Assembly (NCBI RefSeq): GCF_014641075.1 | Contig: NZ_BMHP01000009.1 | Coordinates: 124,001 to 188,000, forward strand | Direction of reading: 5' to 3' | DNA length: 64,000 nt | Origin: Paenibacillus nasutitermitis | Lineage (GTDB): Bacteria > Bacillota > Bacilli > Paenibacillales > Paenibacillaceae | Part shown: piece by piece, positions 51,090 through 60,979 of the stretch | Layout: every line of letters starts with the position of its first letter | Numbering within the stretch: position 1 is the stretch's first letter | Translations under genes and position numbers: made by a program | Notes under the pieces: generated by a model | The model's database searches: none | Seen by the model: the letters and a program-made list of their open reading frames with translations, nothing else | Told to the model about the DNA's origin: nothing

Positions 51090-52088
51090 ATGTCCAAGAC
51101 AGATCCCAAGACGGGGGAAAGCACGATGGAGACGGCAGCAGCGCGTCCCGCTGGTGCCGCTCGTTCTGGAAGCGCGCCAAAACCCCGGCTATGGAAACGC
51201 ATACAGCAGCATCGGACTTTGTATCTGCTGTTTATCCCCGTATTCGCATACTTCGTGGTATTCAAATACTGGCCGATCGTATTAGCCTGGGTGGTAGCGT
51301 TCAAGGATTTACAGCTGGGAGCGGGGGTCTTCGCCAGTCCCTGGATAGGGATGCAGAACTTCAAGGATATTTTCCTGTCGCCGGAAATTCCCGGCGTGAT
51401 CAGCAATACGGTCGAGATAAGCGTGCTGCGTCTGGTCATCGGCTTCGTACCGCCGATCATACTGGCGATCATGTTTCATGACATGATGAGCAAGAGATTG
51501 AAAAAATGGCTGCAGACGCTGGTTTATATTCCGCATTTTTTCTCGTGGGTCATCGTGTTCGGGGTTGTATTCGGCTTCTTCTCGGTCGGGTACGGCTTCG
51601 TTAACAATATGCTGCACGCTTTCGGCTTCGAGCGGCATGAGTTTCTGCTCGACTCCGACTGGTTCAGGCCGATCCTGATCGGCTCTGCGCTGTGGAAGGA
51701 AATCGGGTGGAGCACGATCATCTACCTGGCTGCGCTGTCCACAGTCGATGCCCAGCTGTACGAGGCGGCTGTAATCGATGGAGCAGGGCCGCTTAAGCGC
51801 ATGCGGCATATTACGCTGCCGGGCATCATGCCGGTCATGACCTTTGTCTTATGTATCAATCTCGGTTCCCTGCTCAATGCCGGCGGCGAGCAGATCCTGC
51901 TCTTCTATAATGATGCCGTATTCGATACGGCGGACGTCATCGATACCTGGGTGTACCGTGAGGGGCTGGCAAGACTGCAGTTCAGTCTGGCTACCGCCGT
52001 CGGACTGTTCCAGTCCGTGATCGGGCTTGCACTGGTGGTGACGGCCAATTATTTTGCCAAGAAGCTGTCCGGCCGGGGCATATGGTAG
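51090..52088 (+). CDS. Carbohydrate ABC importer permease, LplB type
   Basis: 332 residues. ATG at 51090 after AGGGAGG. Basic/Ala-rich N-terminus of about 35 residues, then six membrane segments (LYLLFIPVFAYFVVFKYWPIV first). EAA loop EAAVIDGAGPLKRMRHITLPGIMP; C-terminal ANYFAKKLSGRGIW. It pairs with the permease at 52155 and the lipoprotein at 53130. The same three-gene set occurs at 3745-7251, but sequence differences imply a distinct ligand. Confidence 0.92.
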   Translation: MSKTDPKTGESTMETAAARPAGAARSGSAPKPRLWKRIQQHRTLYLLFIPVFAYFVVFKYWPIVLAWVVAFKDLQLGAGVFASPWIGMQNFKDIFLSPEIPGVISNTVEISVLRLVIGFVPPIILAIMFHDMMSKRLKKWLQTLVYIPHFFSWVIVFGVVFGFFSVGYGFVNNMLHAFGFERHEFLLDSDWFRPILIGSALWKEIGWSTIIYLAALSTVDAQLYEAAVIDGAGPLKRMRHITLPGIMPVMTFVLCINLGSLLNAGGEQILLFYNDAVFDTADVIDTWVYREGLARLQFSLATAVGLFQSVIGLALVVTANYFAKKLSGRGIW

Positions 52089-52154
52089 CCTGCATGCTGC
52101 CGCCCCGATTCCCGCTGCCGGCAGACCTTGCCCGAATAGAGAGGAGGACGACAC

Positions 52155-53027
52155 ATGTATAAATCCAAGTCGGAGAGAACCTATCAAATCGTCATCCATG
52201 CCTTCGTCATCCTCATTGTCGCATCGGCGGTATTTCCGCTGCTCTACGTCCTGGGGATGTCCTTGACCGGACATGTGGAAATGATGCAGCGCAATTACTT
52301 TGTCATTATTCCGCATGAGCCGACGTTCGCCGCATATGAACGTATCCTCAGTTCGCCGCTGATCTGGAAGTCCTTTGGCGTTTCTGTCTTCCGCAGCGGG
52401 GTAGGCACCTTCCTGATGCTGCTGATGACAGTGGTTGGCGCCTATGTGCTGTCGGTCCGCACACTGCCGGGCCGCACAATGATGCTGTTCCTCGTCGTAT
52501 CGACGATTCTCTTTAATGCCGGGCTGATCCCGACCTATCTGGTCGTCAAACAGCTGGGACTGATCGATTCCATCTGGTCCCTGGTCCTGCTCTACCTGGT
52601 TGACAGCTTCGGTCTGCTTGTCATCAAAATCTTTATCGAGAATTTGCCGGATGGCCTGGTCGAAGCCGGCAAAATCGACGGTGCGGGCGATCTGCAAATG
52701 CTGTTCAAAATTGTGATCCCGCTGGCCGCGCCCGCGCTGGCCGCCATTGGCCTGTTCAATGTGGTGTTCCACTGGAACAGCTGGTTTGATGCCATGGTTT
52801 ATTTGAATGACGCGAGCCTGTTCCCGATGCAGCTCATTCTCAAAAACATGCTGACCGCAGCTTCCGGCGATGCCATGCAATCCCTGGTTATTAACGGCAG
52901 CGCTGTCACGCCGGAATCGATGAAAATGGCGACGGTTATCGTCGGTACACTACCGATTCTGATGGTATATCCATTCCTGCAGAAGTATTTTGTGAAAGGT
53001 GTTTATATGGGTGCCGTTAAAGGCTAG
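52155..53027 (+). CDS. Carbohydrate ABC importer permease, LplC/YtcP type
   Basis: 290 residues, ATG at 52155 after GAGGAGG. Six membrane segments, EAA-type loop EAGKIDGAGDLQMLFKIVIPLAAP, C-terminus FLQKYFVKGVYMGAVKG as in the other LplC-like protein at 4706. Part of the importer whose expression is probably controlled by the two-component system encoded at 55068-58362. Confidence 0.92.
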   Translation: MYKSKSERTYQIVIHAFVILIVASAVFPLLYVLGMSLTGHVEMMQRNYFVIIPHEPTFAAYERILSSPLIWKSFGVSVFRSGVGTFLMLLMTVVGAYVLSVRTLPGRTMMLFLVVSTILFNAGLIPTYLVVKQLGLIDSIWSLVLLYLVDSFGLLVIKIFIENLPDGLVEAGKIDGAGDLQMLFKIVIPLAAPALAAIGLFNVVFHWNSWFDAMVYLNDASLFPMQLILKNMLTAASGDAMQSLVINGSAVTPESMKMATVIVGTLPILMVYPFLQKYFVKGVYMGAVKG

Positions 53028-53129
53028 TCTCGATGCGGCTCTCCTTTCAATAATGATGCTTTTGAAGCACCGCGGGCTTCTTGGCATAGATGGCAACTTA
53101 CAATGATACCAAAGAAAAGGGGATATGGC

Positions 53130-54848
53130 ATGTTCAGAAAAACGACAGCCGTCATGATTTCGCTGCTGCTGGTTCTGTCGCTGCTATTGGCAGCGTGCAG
53201 TTCGAATAAAGGTGCGACAACGAATGGCCAGGCCAATGGAAACGGCGATAAACCGGCTAATACATCGGGTAATGAGGGCGCGGCAGAAGGCGCATCCGAG
53301 GAAGGAGTGCCCAAACCCGAGGATCTCAAATATCCCAAAGCGTTCCCGGACGTGCCGACTCCGGTCGATTACGACAAGAGTTACGCGTATGACGATATGA
53401 GCAAATCCTACACCATCGATATCATGCTGGGTGGTTTCATCAACCAACCGGCTACCAAGGATATGATCAAGGAATTTTATGAGAAAACCTTCAACGTGAA
53501 AATTAATTTTACGAACCTGACGGGTGAGGATCTGGTCAACAAGACGAATGTCCGCTTCGCATCCGGCGACGCGCCTGATGTGGTGCTGCTGGGCGACAGA
53601 CCGGTCGCGCAGGCGCTCTTTAAACAGGATCAGCTGCTTGAAGCCACGCAGATGCTTCCTTATATGCCGCAAATGATGAGTTACGTGACGGAAGAATACA
53701 AGAAATGGGCAACGGATGACGGCAAAATGATCGGAATTCCCCGTCTGCCGACATTCCCGGATGTATGGGGCAACTTTATCCGCCAGGATTGGCTCGCCAA
53801 GCTGAACATGGAAATGCCCAAGACAGCCGATGAGGTGTTCGCTTATGCGAAAGCGGTTACCGAGCAGGATCCGGACGGAAACGGCAAGGCAGATACCTGG
53901 TTTATGGGTGCTGCGGGCGCTGGGCAGGGTTGGGGCATGATGGCCGGTCTGATTGATATGTTCGGCCACCGCGGCTGGAATGTGAAAGATGACAAAATCA
54001 ATAATCCGATGCTCGACGGCACAAATAAAGCGTTTCTGGAATTCATCAAGAAGCTGAATGACAACAAGCTGCTTGCCCCTGACTGGTATACGATTCAATG
54101 GGAGCAGTTCAAAGCGTATACGCTCCAGAACAAAATCGGCATGGTCAACTATCCAGGCTGGAATCTGCTGCAGGAGCAATATTCGGCTTCCCAGAATAAC
54201 GCGGATACGCTGAAAAACTGGGCACCGGTACCGCCGCTGACGTCTGAGCTGAACGCCGACGGCAAGCTGGGGCCAGGCGGATCGCCAGGCGGCATCATCA
54301 TCATCTCCAAGAAGGTGGGCGAGGATCCAGGCAAGATGAAACGGATCGCTCATTTCCTGGACGCCGTCCAGTATCCGAACAAATATTATTGGGTCGGCAA
54401 TCAGGGCGGAGGACCGGAAATCTGGCCGGATTACACGAAAGTGACCAAGAACGAGGACGGTACCTATTTCTATGATTCCGATATGGTGAAGCTGCAGAAT
54501 GAGATGAAGCCGGAGCTTAAAGGGATGATGGATTGGCAATCGGTCGGCTACACGCTGATCTGGGAACGTCATAAATATTCCCCTGAATTTCCGTATAACG
54601 AGCCGGGGGACAACTACCAGGATGAAGTCCGCGCCTATCCGCGTGTAACGAACTATGATATGCTGTTGAATCTGGATGGACCGACGACCAATCGGTTGAA
54701 GGATTTCATACAGAAGAATGAGATCGCTTTCGTCCTGGGCAAACGAAGCTTTGACGATTGGGATAAATATGTGGAGGAATGGAAGAAAGCGGGCGGGCAG
54801 AAGCTGATTGACCAGGCTGCCGAGCAGCTTGGGGTAGGCAAGCCTTAA
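53130..54848 (+). CDS. Extracellular sugar-binding lipoprotein of ABC importer
   Basis: 572 residues. ATG at 53130 after AAAAGGGGAT; the ATG at 53103 lacks a ribosome site. Lipobox LAAC (Cys about 23), a Gly/Asn-rich linker, then a LipO/YtcQ-type binding protein with DPDGNGKADTWF as in the 5623 protein, PEIWPDYTKVTKNEDGTYFYDSDMVKLQ and a typical acidic end. It is exported and anchored by lipid. The ligand is unknown. Confidence 0.9.
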   Translation: MFRKTTAVMISLLLVLSLLLAACSSNKGATTNGQANGNGDKPANTSGNEGAAEGASEEGVPKPEDLKYPKAFPDVPTPVDYDKSYAYDDMSKSYTIDIMLGGFINQPATKDMIKEFYEKTFNVKINFTNLTGEDLVNKTNVRFASGDAPDVVLLGDRPVAQALFKQDQLLEATQMLPYMPQMMSYVTEEYKKWATDDGKMIGIPRLPTFPDVWGNFIRQDWLAKLNMEMPKTADEVFAYAKAVTEQDPDGNGKADTWFMGAAGAGQGWGMMAGLIDMFGHRGWNVKDDKINNPMLDGTNKAFLEFIKKLNDNKLLAPDWYTIQWEQFKAYTLQNKIGMVNYPGWNLLQEQYSASQNNADTLKNWAPVPPLTSELNADGKLGPGGSPGGIIIISKKVGEDPGKMKRIAHFLDAVQYPNKYYWVGNQGGGPEIWPDYTKVTKNEDGTYFYDSDMVKLQNEMKPELKGMMDWQSVGYTLIWERHKYSPEFPYNEPGDNYQDEVRAYPRVTNYDMLLNLDGPTTNRLKDFIQKNEIAFVLGKRSFDDWDKYVEEWKKAGGQKLIDQAAEQLGVGKP

Positions 54849-54887
54849 CCGCCATTCTGTTACAACTGGAAATAAACAGAGCATGCG

Positions 54888-54940
54888 AGTATACCTGCAG
54901 TCGCCTTGACCATTAGGCGGGGGCAGGTATACTTGATCTT
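54888..54940 (+). terminator. Long hairpin after the binding-protein gene
   Basis: AGTATACCTGC and GCAGGTATACT (11 bp perfect) with an inner CGCCT/AGGCG stem; the tail is only modestly T-rich (TTGATCTTG). A probable terminator or processing signal. Confidence 0.6.
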
Positions 54941-55067
54941 GTATCCTTCATAAGATTAGCTTCGATAAATGTTTATAAGGCTAAGGATAAGGTTAATTGT
55001 ACCGCCTTCAAGAACGGCTGACCGCTTCTTGACTGCAGCTGTATCAGTTAGAGAAAGGATGGGGATC

Positions 55068-56855
55068 ATGGGGCGAAGCGGGCGTATCGGAGCGAGGACA
55101 AAGCTTCTGATCTGGCTCATTATGCCCAGTTTGATTCTGATAACGGCCATTATTCTGCTGGCCCAATCCAACACAACGTCCTATCTGCGTCAAACGCAGG
55201 ATAGCGCCCTGAATGGCATGGTCGTGCAGTCCGTAAGGCTGATGGAAAGCCAGATGAATGATTTGGTGCTGAATGTGCTGGGTATTGAGAATGAAATCCT
55301 GCATGGGGAGAAAGGGCCGGCCGACTGGATACGCTCCATGCAGGCTGCTGCCCAGACCAGACCGGAGCTTGTTCGCGGAGTCGTCTATCTTCGCAATGAC
55401 GGGTTGACCGCCGGATACCCGGAATATTTCTGGGATAGCTTTGGACAGAAGGAAATGGGCATTATCCGGGGACAGAGCCGTGATTCCGCCAACGGCGTCG
55501 TCTGGTCGGAGCCGTTCACGTCCACGATGGGCTCGACGGGACTGAACAGTCTGGTGAGCATTGTGACGAAGCAGGTGATCAACGAGGAGGGCAAGCAGGA
55601 AGGGGTATTGGCTTTTGTTACGGATGTAACAAGCATCGTTCAGCGAAGCGCCGCATTCGCCGGCAGCTACGATACCCGTACGCTTTTATACGACCGCAAT
55701 AACCGTTTGATCTATTCCATCACGATCGTGGCGCGAAACAGCTTTGAAACGCTTGAATTTGCCGAACGCAATACGCAAACGCTTTCAGCGGCCAAAGCCT
55801 ATTTTGAGAAAAACGGCGAATATTATGTCATTTCCGATATGAATCAGGCCCCCTTCTGGAAGGTTGTGATCGTCGGTGACGTTAAGACGCTTGAGAATAA
55901 ATACCGTCCAATTGTGCAATTTGCTGTTATGATTCTGCTGCTTGGCTCGGCAGGGCTTATTTTTCTGTATATCGGCGTTTCCTGGTGGTTCACCAAGCCG
56001 ATTGTATCCTTGACAAAGGGTATCCGCCATATCGCAACCGGCCATCTGGATCATCAGTTCGAGGTTGCCCGGCAGGATGAATTCGGAGAGATGGCCCGGG
56101 AATTCAACCGGATGATGCGCACGATTCAAGAGTTGATCGGGACGCTCAAGCAGACGGAGGAGCAGAAGCGGCAGGCTGACTTTCAAATGCTGCTCTCGCA
56201 GATCAATCCCCATTTTCTCTATAATACGCTCAATACGATCGATATCATGGTCGATTTCAAAAGCAAGGAAGAGATCCACCGCGTAATGACGGTTCTGATC
56301 CGGCTGCTCAAATACGGGCTGGACGGCACCAACGTCCTGCGGCGGCTGGATGAAGAATTGACTTATGTAAAAGATTATCTGTACATACAATCCGTCCGGT
56401 ATGACGACCGCTTCGAATTCCACGTGGAGGACCCGCCCGGGGAACTGGCTTCGGTACCGGTACTGAAGCTTGTTCTGCAGCCGATTGTGGAGAATGCCGT
56501 CTTTCACGGTTTGCGTCCGCTTAGCGGCAGAAGAGGCATACTATCGGTGAACGTAAGGCGCTGCGGACGGGATCTGGAAATTATCGTCGCGGATAATGGC
56601 GTAGGAATGAGCAGGGAGAAGATCAAAAGCCTGCTGAAGACCGGTATTCCGGCAGAACCCGGCACATCGCACAGCGGCGATCATATCGGATTCCGTAATG
56701 TGCATGAACGCGTACAGCTCTACTACGGAGTGGGCTACGGGCTATCGATTGAGAGCGATTCAGCCACAGGAACGACCGTGACTGTCAGATTGAGGATGGA
56801 TGAAACGGAGGATGGACCAGGTGGACCAAACCGTCAAATTGCTGCTGGTCGATGA
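55068..56855 (+). CDS. YesM-type sensor histidine kinase
   Basis: 595 residues. ATG at 55068 after AAAGGA; the frame is open upstream but without a ribosome site. Membrane segments near residues 14-33 and 285-305 flank an extracellular dCache-like sensor. HAMP follows (WWFTKPIVSLTKGIRHIATGHLDHQFEV), then a His_kinase domain with the phospho-His in QINPHFLYNTLNTID (about residue 382) and an ATPase domain (QPIVENAVFHGLRP, IIVADNGVGMS, GFRNVHERVQLYYG). It senses an extracytoplasmic sugar and phosphorylates the response regulator that overlaps its end. Confidence 0.92.
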   Translation: MGRSGRIGARTKLLIWLIMPSLILITAIILLAQSNTTSYLRQTQDSALNGMVVQSVRLMESQMNDLVLNVLGIENEILHGEKGPADWIRSMQAAAQTRPELVRGVVYLRNDGLTAGYPEYFWDSFGQKEMGIIRGQSRDSANGVVWSEPFTSTMGSTGLNSLVSIVTKQVINEEGKQEGVLAFVTDVTSIVQRSAAFAGSYDTRTLLYDRNNRLIYSITIVARNSFETLEFAERNTQTLSAAKAYFEKNGEYYVISDMNQAPFWKVVIVGDVKTLENKYRPIVQFAVMILLLGSAGLIFLYIGVSWWFTKPIVSLTKGIRHIATGHLDHQFEVARQDEFGEMAREFNRMMRTIQELIGTLKQTEEQKRQADFQMLLSQINPHFLYNTLNTIDIMVDFKSKEEIHRVMTVLIRLLKYGLDGTNVLRRLDEELTYVKDYLYIQSVRYDDRFEFHVEDPPGELASVPVLKLVLQPIVENAVFHGLRPLSGRRGILSVNVRRCGRDLEIIVADNGVGMSREKIKSLLKTGIPAEPGTSHSGDHIGFRNVHERVQLYYGVGYGLSIESDSATGTTVTVRLRMDETEDGPGGPNRQIAAGR

Positions 56856-58362
56856 TGAACCGCTTGCGCTCCGCCGGATACGCGGCTTTAAGCTGGCCGC
56901 CCGGGGCTTCGAAATTGTGGGTGAGGCGGAGAATGGGGTTCAGGCGCTCCAATATGTGGAGCGCCTGAAGCCTGACATTGTTGTGACGGATATCGGCATG
57001 CCGTTGATGGACGGACTTGAGCTGCTTCAGCAGCTTCAGCAGCAGCCGTCTCCGCCGAAGGTTGTGCTGCTGACCTGTTACGAGGATTTTGACAAGGTGC
57101 AGATCGCGCTGCGGTTTGGGGCTGGCGATTATCTGACGAAAGTTATGCTCAGCGAGGATGAATTTGTGAGCGCCTTGCAGCGTACGGCCGCTTCGCTGCG
57201 CAAAGAACATGAAGGGACAGAGCTGATCGTGCGTATACTGCTGCAGGAGCTTTTGCTGTTCCCGTCGGAGAATGGCCTGGCAAACTTGAAGCAGGCGGGT
57301 TTTGCCCATGATATTTATGCGATTGCCATCATCCGGACAGCTCTGCCGCTGCAGGATGCCTGCGCAGAGGAGCTGTTCGCTGCCGAAGAGGAGGATCATC
57401 AGCGCAGATGCCTGCCGGTACGGATGTCGCCGGATACCTGGTGCTTGTACTTTTATTCCAAGCAGCGCGAGAATGACGCTTCGTTCTACGGCTGGTACAG
57501 CAGGCAGTGCGGCCGCATCGTTGGAGGGCTGCGCGGCAGGAAGAGGATTGGCGATTATGTCATCGCCGCCGGTGCGGTTTATCACAGGCCCGGCGACCTG
57601 CCGATGGCTTACCAGCGGGCTGCGGCCCAATGCGATGCAGGATTTTATACCCCTTCATGGGTCATTGCAAGGGAAGATGAAACGCCTGTGTTCACGTCTT
57701 TCCCGCAGGAACGTTTCCGCATGCTGCTGGCCGATATGGGAAATGCCGTGCAGCGGGGGTCTGGTGCGGATGCCGGCGCCCTTGTCAGCGAGTGGGCCCA
57801 TTCCATCGGCACAGCGTTCCATCCCGCACCCGTTCAGGTCAGGCAGATGGCCTTGGCCATTCATACGCAGCTTGAAGCATTCGAATGGGAGAGGCTGGGG
57901 GAAACGGGGCAGGAGGTGTTGCAGCAGAAGTTCAAGCTGGCTGCCGAGTCGGCGCTGCATGCTTCGGTTATCGTCCATGAAGCCAAACAAATGGCCGACA
58001 TGCTGATGCAGAGCCGTCCAACTGCTTCGGCATCGGGATCCATGCGTAAGGAAATCAAGCAGGCGATGTCCCTGATCGCTGCGAACTACGCGGGAATTGA
58101 ACTGGGGGAGACCGCGCGCCAGGTGAGCCTGAGCCCCAGCTGGTTTGCCGCGCTGTTCCGCACGGCGACGGGGCAGAGCTTCCATGATTATGTTCAGGAG
58201 GTCCGGTTGAATCAGGCCAGGGTCCTGCTGAGAACGACGGATTTGAAGGTCTACGAAATCGCGGAACAGGTGGGGATCCCTAATTCGCGGTATTTTTCCC
58301 GTTTATTTTCTGAACATGTCGGTCTGACACCGCTGGATTACCGTAAGAATGACCGGATGTAA
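56821..58362 (+). CDS. YesN-type response regulator with AraC output domain
   Basis: 513 residues from GTG 56821, nine bases after GGAGG; ATG at 56812 and 56800 are other options. Receiver domain with LLLVDDEPLALRRI, phospho-Asp in VVTDIGMP (Asp57), T in LLTCYEDFDK and K in DYLTK. Middle region (residues about 130-390) helical. C-terminal AraC HTH: AMSLIAANYAGIELGETARQVSLSPSWFAALFRTATGQSFHDYV and VYEIAEQVGIPNSRYFSRLFSEHVGLTPLDYR. It is encoded overlapping its kinase. It most likely activates the importer operon at 51090. Confidence 0.93.
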   Translation: MDQTVKLLLVDDEPLALRRIRGFKLAARGFEIVGEAENGVQALQYVERLKPDIVVTDIGMPLMDGLELLQQLQQQPSPPKVVLLTCYEDFDKVQIALRFGAGDYLTKVMLSEDEFVSALQRTAASLRKEHEGTELIVRILLQELLLFPSENGLANLKQAGFAHDIYAIAIIRTALPLQDACAEELFAAEEEDHQRRCLPVRMSPDTWCLYFYSKQRENDASFYGWYSRQCGRIVGGLRGRKRIGDYVIAAGAVYHRPGDLPMAYQRAAAQCDAGFYTPSWVIAREDETPVFTSFPQERFRMLLADMGNAVQRGSGADAGALVSEWAHSIGTAFHPAPVQVRQMALAIHTQLEAFEWERLGETGQEVLQQKFKLAAESALHASVIVHEAKQMADMLMQSRPTASASGSMRKEIKQAMSLIAANYAGIELGETARQVSLSPSWFAALFRTATGQSFHDYVQEVRLNQARVLLRTTDLKVYEIAEQVGIPNSRYFSRLFSEHVGLTPLDYRKNDRM

Positions 58363-58458
58363 AATAAGGCATATTTTCCCGCGATTGAGACATAATACCC
58401 CTGTGCCACAACATTCGTAACAGCAAAAAGCTTCAGCTGTTGAGTCAGGGGATGAAGG

Positions 58459-59250
58459 ATGACGATGTTCAGCAAACGGTACAGGGTAGCTGTTGTGCTA
58501 TGCGCCCTGATTCTCATCACAAGTATAAACATGGTTTCCGCTTCGCCCGGAGGAACATTTCATTTTGGTTTCAAGAAAAGTGTCAAAGGTGCGCTTCCTT
58601 CCATTCGGGAAGAAGGGTTCCAAAGTATTCTTCAACGACAGGATGCCATCTTCCTCGGGGATATCGCCAAGAAGGAGCTGTATCTGACCTTTGACAACGG
58701 TTATGAGAACGGGTACACGGCAGGAATCCTGGATGTGCTGAAACAAAAGAAGACGCCGGCAATCTTCTTCGTGACCGGTCATTATATTAAAGACCAGCCC
58801 GATTTGGTCAAAAGGATGGCTTCTGAGGGCCATTTGATCGGCAATCATTCGTGGAGCCATCCGGATATGAGCGCCATTTCCAGCGAGCAGATCAATACGG
58901 AGCTCGGACGTGTGAAACAGGGTATCGCGGACCTGACCGGCGAGCAGGAGATGAATTATCTGCGCCCGCCGCGCGGTATTTTCAGCGAGCGGGTATTAGC
59001 CGCGAGCAGGGAGCAGGGGTATATCAGCGTGTTCTGGTCCGTCGCCTACAAGGACTGGGATACGAAAGCCCAAAAGGGGTGGAGGCATGCCTATGACAGC
59101 GTCATGTCGCAGCTTCATCCGGGCGCCGTTATTCTGCTGCATACGGTCTCGCACGATAATGCCCAGGCACTGGGGAAAATCATTGACGATGCGCGCGTAC
59201 AGGGTTACACGTTTAAACGTCTGGATGAAATGGCTGTAAAAAACTACTAG
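58459..59250 (+). CDS. pdaA: PdaA-type polysaccharide deacetylase
   Basis: 263 residues, the length of Bacillus PdaA. ATG at 58459 after AGGGGA, or 58465. Signal peptide (residues 1 to about 28), then a NodB domain: YLTFDNGYENGYTAGILDVL (catalytic Asp, with N where others have Asp), HSWSHPDMSAIS (metal-binding His pair), YLRPPRGIFSERVL, and LLHTVSHDNAQAL. PdaA removes the N-acetyl group of MurNAc in making delta-lactam for spore cortex. FDNGYENG rather than FDDG is the PdaA hallmark. Confidence 0.93.
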   Translation: MTMFSKRYRVAVVLCALILITSINMVSASPGGTFHFGFKKSVKGALPSIREEGFQSILQRQDAIFLGDIAKKELYLTFDNGYENGYTAGILDVLKQKKTPAIFFVTGHYIKDQPDLVKRMASEGHLIGNHSWSHPDMSAISSEQINTELGRVKQGIADLTGEQEMNYLRPPRGIFSERVLAASREQGYISVFWSVAYKDWDTKAQKGWRHAYDSVMSQLHPGAVILLHTVSHDNAQALGKIIDDARVQGYTFKRLDEMAVKNY

Positions 59251-59324
59251 CTGTAATGGGCGTGCAGTGCGCCCGATCGAAAAAAAGACATCCCTTACAC
59301 GTACAGGGATGTCTTCGTAATACC

Positions 59325-59357
59325 AGGTCAGCCGGAATATTCCGGTTGGCCTTTTTT
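59325..59357 (+). terminator. Rho-independent terminator after pdaA
   Basis: AGGTCAGCCGGAA and TTCCGGTTGGCCT (wobble pairs) before six T. A second hairpin, GACATCCC/GGGATGTC, precedes it at 59287-59314 with an A-run on its left. Confidence 0.85.
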
Positions 59358-59473
59358 CATGAGAGGCGGTTTCCATTTATTATGCATTATTTTTTATCCC
59401 TATTTTAATAGGAATTATGATACGATATCTCTTGCTGAAATGCGCAACATCTAAGAAAGCAACAGGTGATGAT

Positions 59474-60832
59474 ATGGAATCCAGTTTGAAGCTGTTCCGG
59501 CTGACGTGGCCGATATTTTTGGAATTATTTTTGTTTATGATGATGGGAACGGCCGATACGTTAATGCTTAGCGGCGTTTCCGATGATGCCGTATCGGCGG
59601 TCGGCGTCGTGAATCAATATATGTTTATTTGTATCCTGATCATGGAAGTGATCGGCAACGGCGCATCGATTGTTGTAGCCCAATATATCGGAGCCCGGAG
59701 AGTCGTGGAAGCCTCCAGGATCGCCGCCTTGTCCATTACGCTTAATTTGCTGGTCGGAATAGTCATCAGCTCATGCCTGTTCTTCTTTGGCCCTATCATC
59801 TTAGGCGAGATGAATCTTCACGGGCAGGTGCTTGTTCACGCCAAGACGTATATGAGCATTGTCGGCGGATTTCTTTTTCTGCAGGCCTTGATCAACGCCT
59901 TCTCCAGCATCATCAGAACCTACGGATTTACGAAGGAATCGATGTATGTGTCGCTGGGCATGAACGTTCTGCATATCGGGCTGAATTATGCGCTGATTTT
60001 CGGCCATTTCGGATTTCCCGAGATGGGGGTAGCCGGTGCGGCGGTATCGACAGTGGTCAGCCGCGGGGTGGCGCTGATTGTTTTTGTCTGGATGCTCTAC
60101 CGGGTAATGGAGGTGCGCATCGCCTTCAATTATTATCTGTCCTTTTCCAAAGTGTATATGGGCAAAATATTCAAGGTCGGCGTACCCGCGGCGCTTGAAC
60201 AGGTGACGTATCACTGCTGCCAAATGGTGTTCCTTTATTATATTACTTTTCTGGGCTCGGCAGCTCTTGCCTCCAGGCAGTATGCGATGTCGATCTCGCA
60301 GTATGTGTTCCTCTTCAGTATCGCCATCGGGATGGGCACCTCCATTGTGGTAGGCCGGATGATTGGCGCGGGGCGCAAGGAGGAAGCGTACCGCAGGGTG
60401 CTGAACAGCCTGAAATGGAGTGTCATGATTACGGTGCTGGTAGATTTGGCCGTCATCCTATTCAGAGTGCCGCTGGTTGGCATCTTCACCAGCAACAGTG
60501 AAATTATTGCATTGGCCTCTCAGGTCATCGTTTTTAGCATTGTGCTGGAAACCGGGCGCTCCTTCAATTTGGTTCTCGTCAATTCGCTGCGTGCGGCAGG
60601 CGATGCCAAATTCACCGTATACGCCGGTTTCCTCTCCATGGTCTGCATGAGTCTGCCGCTTGGTTATTTGCTGGTCTTCAAGCTGAACATGGGGCTTCCG
60701 GGCATATGGCTGGCTATTGCAGCGGATGAATGGCTGCGCGGCATCATAATGTGGTTCAGATGGAGAAGCAGAGCCTGGGAGAAGCAGGCGCTGGTGGAGC
60801 CTATGGAGCAACCGGCGGCGCTTCAAGCGTAG
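59474..60832 (+). CDS. MATE-family efflux transporter
   Basis: 452 residues. ATG at 59474 after AGGTGA; the upstream frame to 59417 has no ribosome site. Twelve membrane segments in two bundles, starting LFRLTWPIFLELFLFMMMGTADTLMLSG and repeated in the second half (KIFKVGVPAALEQVTYHCCQMVFLYYI). The QYIGARRVVEASRIA loop and MIGAGRKEEAYRR are family marks. It exports drugs or metabolites using Na+ or H+. Transcribed between two strong terminators. Confidence 0.92.
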   Translation: MESSLKLFRLTWPIFLELFLFMMMGTADTLMLSGVSDDAVSAVGVVNQYMFICILIMEVIGNGASIVVAQYIGARRVVEASRIAALSITLNLLVGIVISSCLFFFGPIILGEMNLHGQVLVHAKTYMSIVGGFLFLQALINAFSSIIRTYGFTKESMYVSLGMNVLHIGLNYALIFGHFGFPEMGVAGAAVSTVVSRGVALIVFVWMLYRVMEVRIAFNYYLSFSKVYMGKIFKVGVPAALEQVTYHCCQMVFLYYITFLGSAALASRQYAMSISQYVFLFSIAIGMGTSIVVGRMIGAGRKEEAYRRVLNSLKWSVMITVLVDLAVILFRVPLVGIFTSNSEIIALASQVIVFSIVLETGRSFNLVLVNSLRAAGDAKFTVYAGFLSMVCMSLPLGYLLVFKLNMGLPGIWLAIAADEWLRGIIMWFRWRSRAWEKQALVEPMEQPAALQA

Positions 60833-60861
60833 GTTGGGGAAAGAATCATCATGCTGCATTC

Positions 60862-60909
60862 AAAAAAGCCTTGCCCTTTTATTCTCGAAGGGTCAAGGCT
60901 TTTTTTTTC
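60862..60909. terminator. Strong bidirectional terminator after MATE gene
   Basis: AAAAAGCCTTGCCCTT pairs with AAGGGTCAAGGCTTTTT, and its T-run touches the next promoter's -35. Confidence 0.9.
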
Positions 60910-60938
60910 TTGACAATAATGTCTCCAGCTTATATAGT
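60910..60938 (+). promoter_or_regulatory. Promoter of the GntR/ABC operon
   Basis: TTGACA, 17-base spacer, TATAGT, followed at once by TAGTTA direct repeats (in AGTTAGTTACATGAGTAGTT), the probable site of the GntR protein. Confidence 0.85.
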
Positions 60939-60979
60939 TAGTTACATGAGTAGTTAACCAGTTTGGTGGTGATGAGAAA

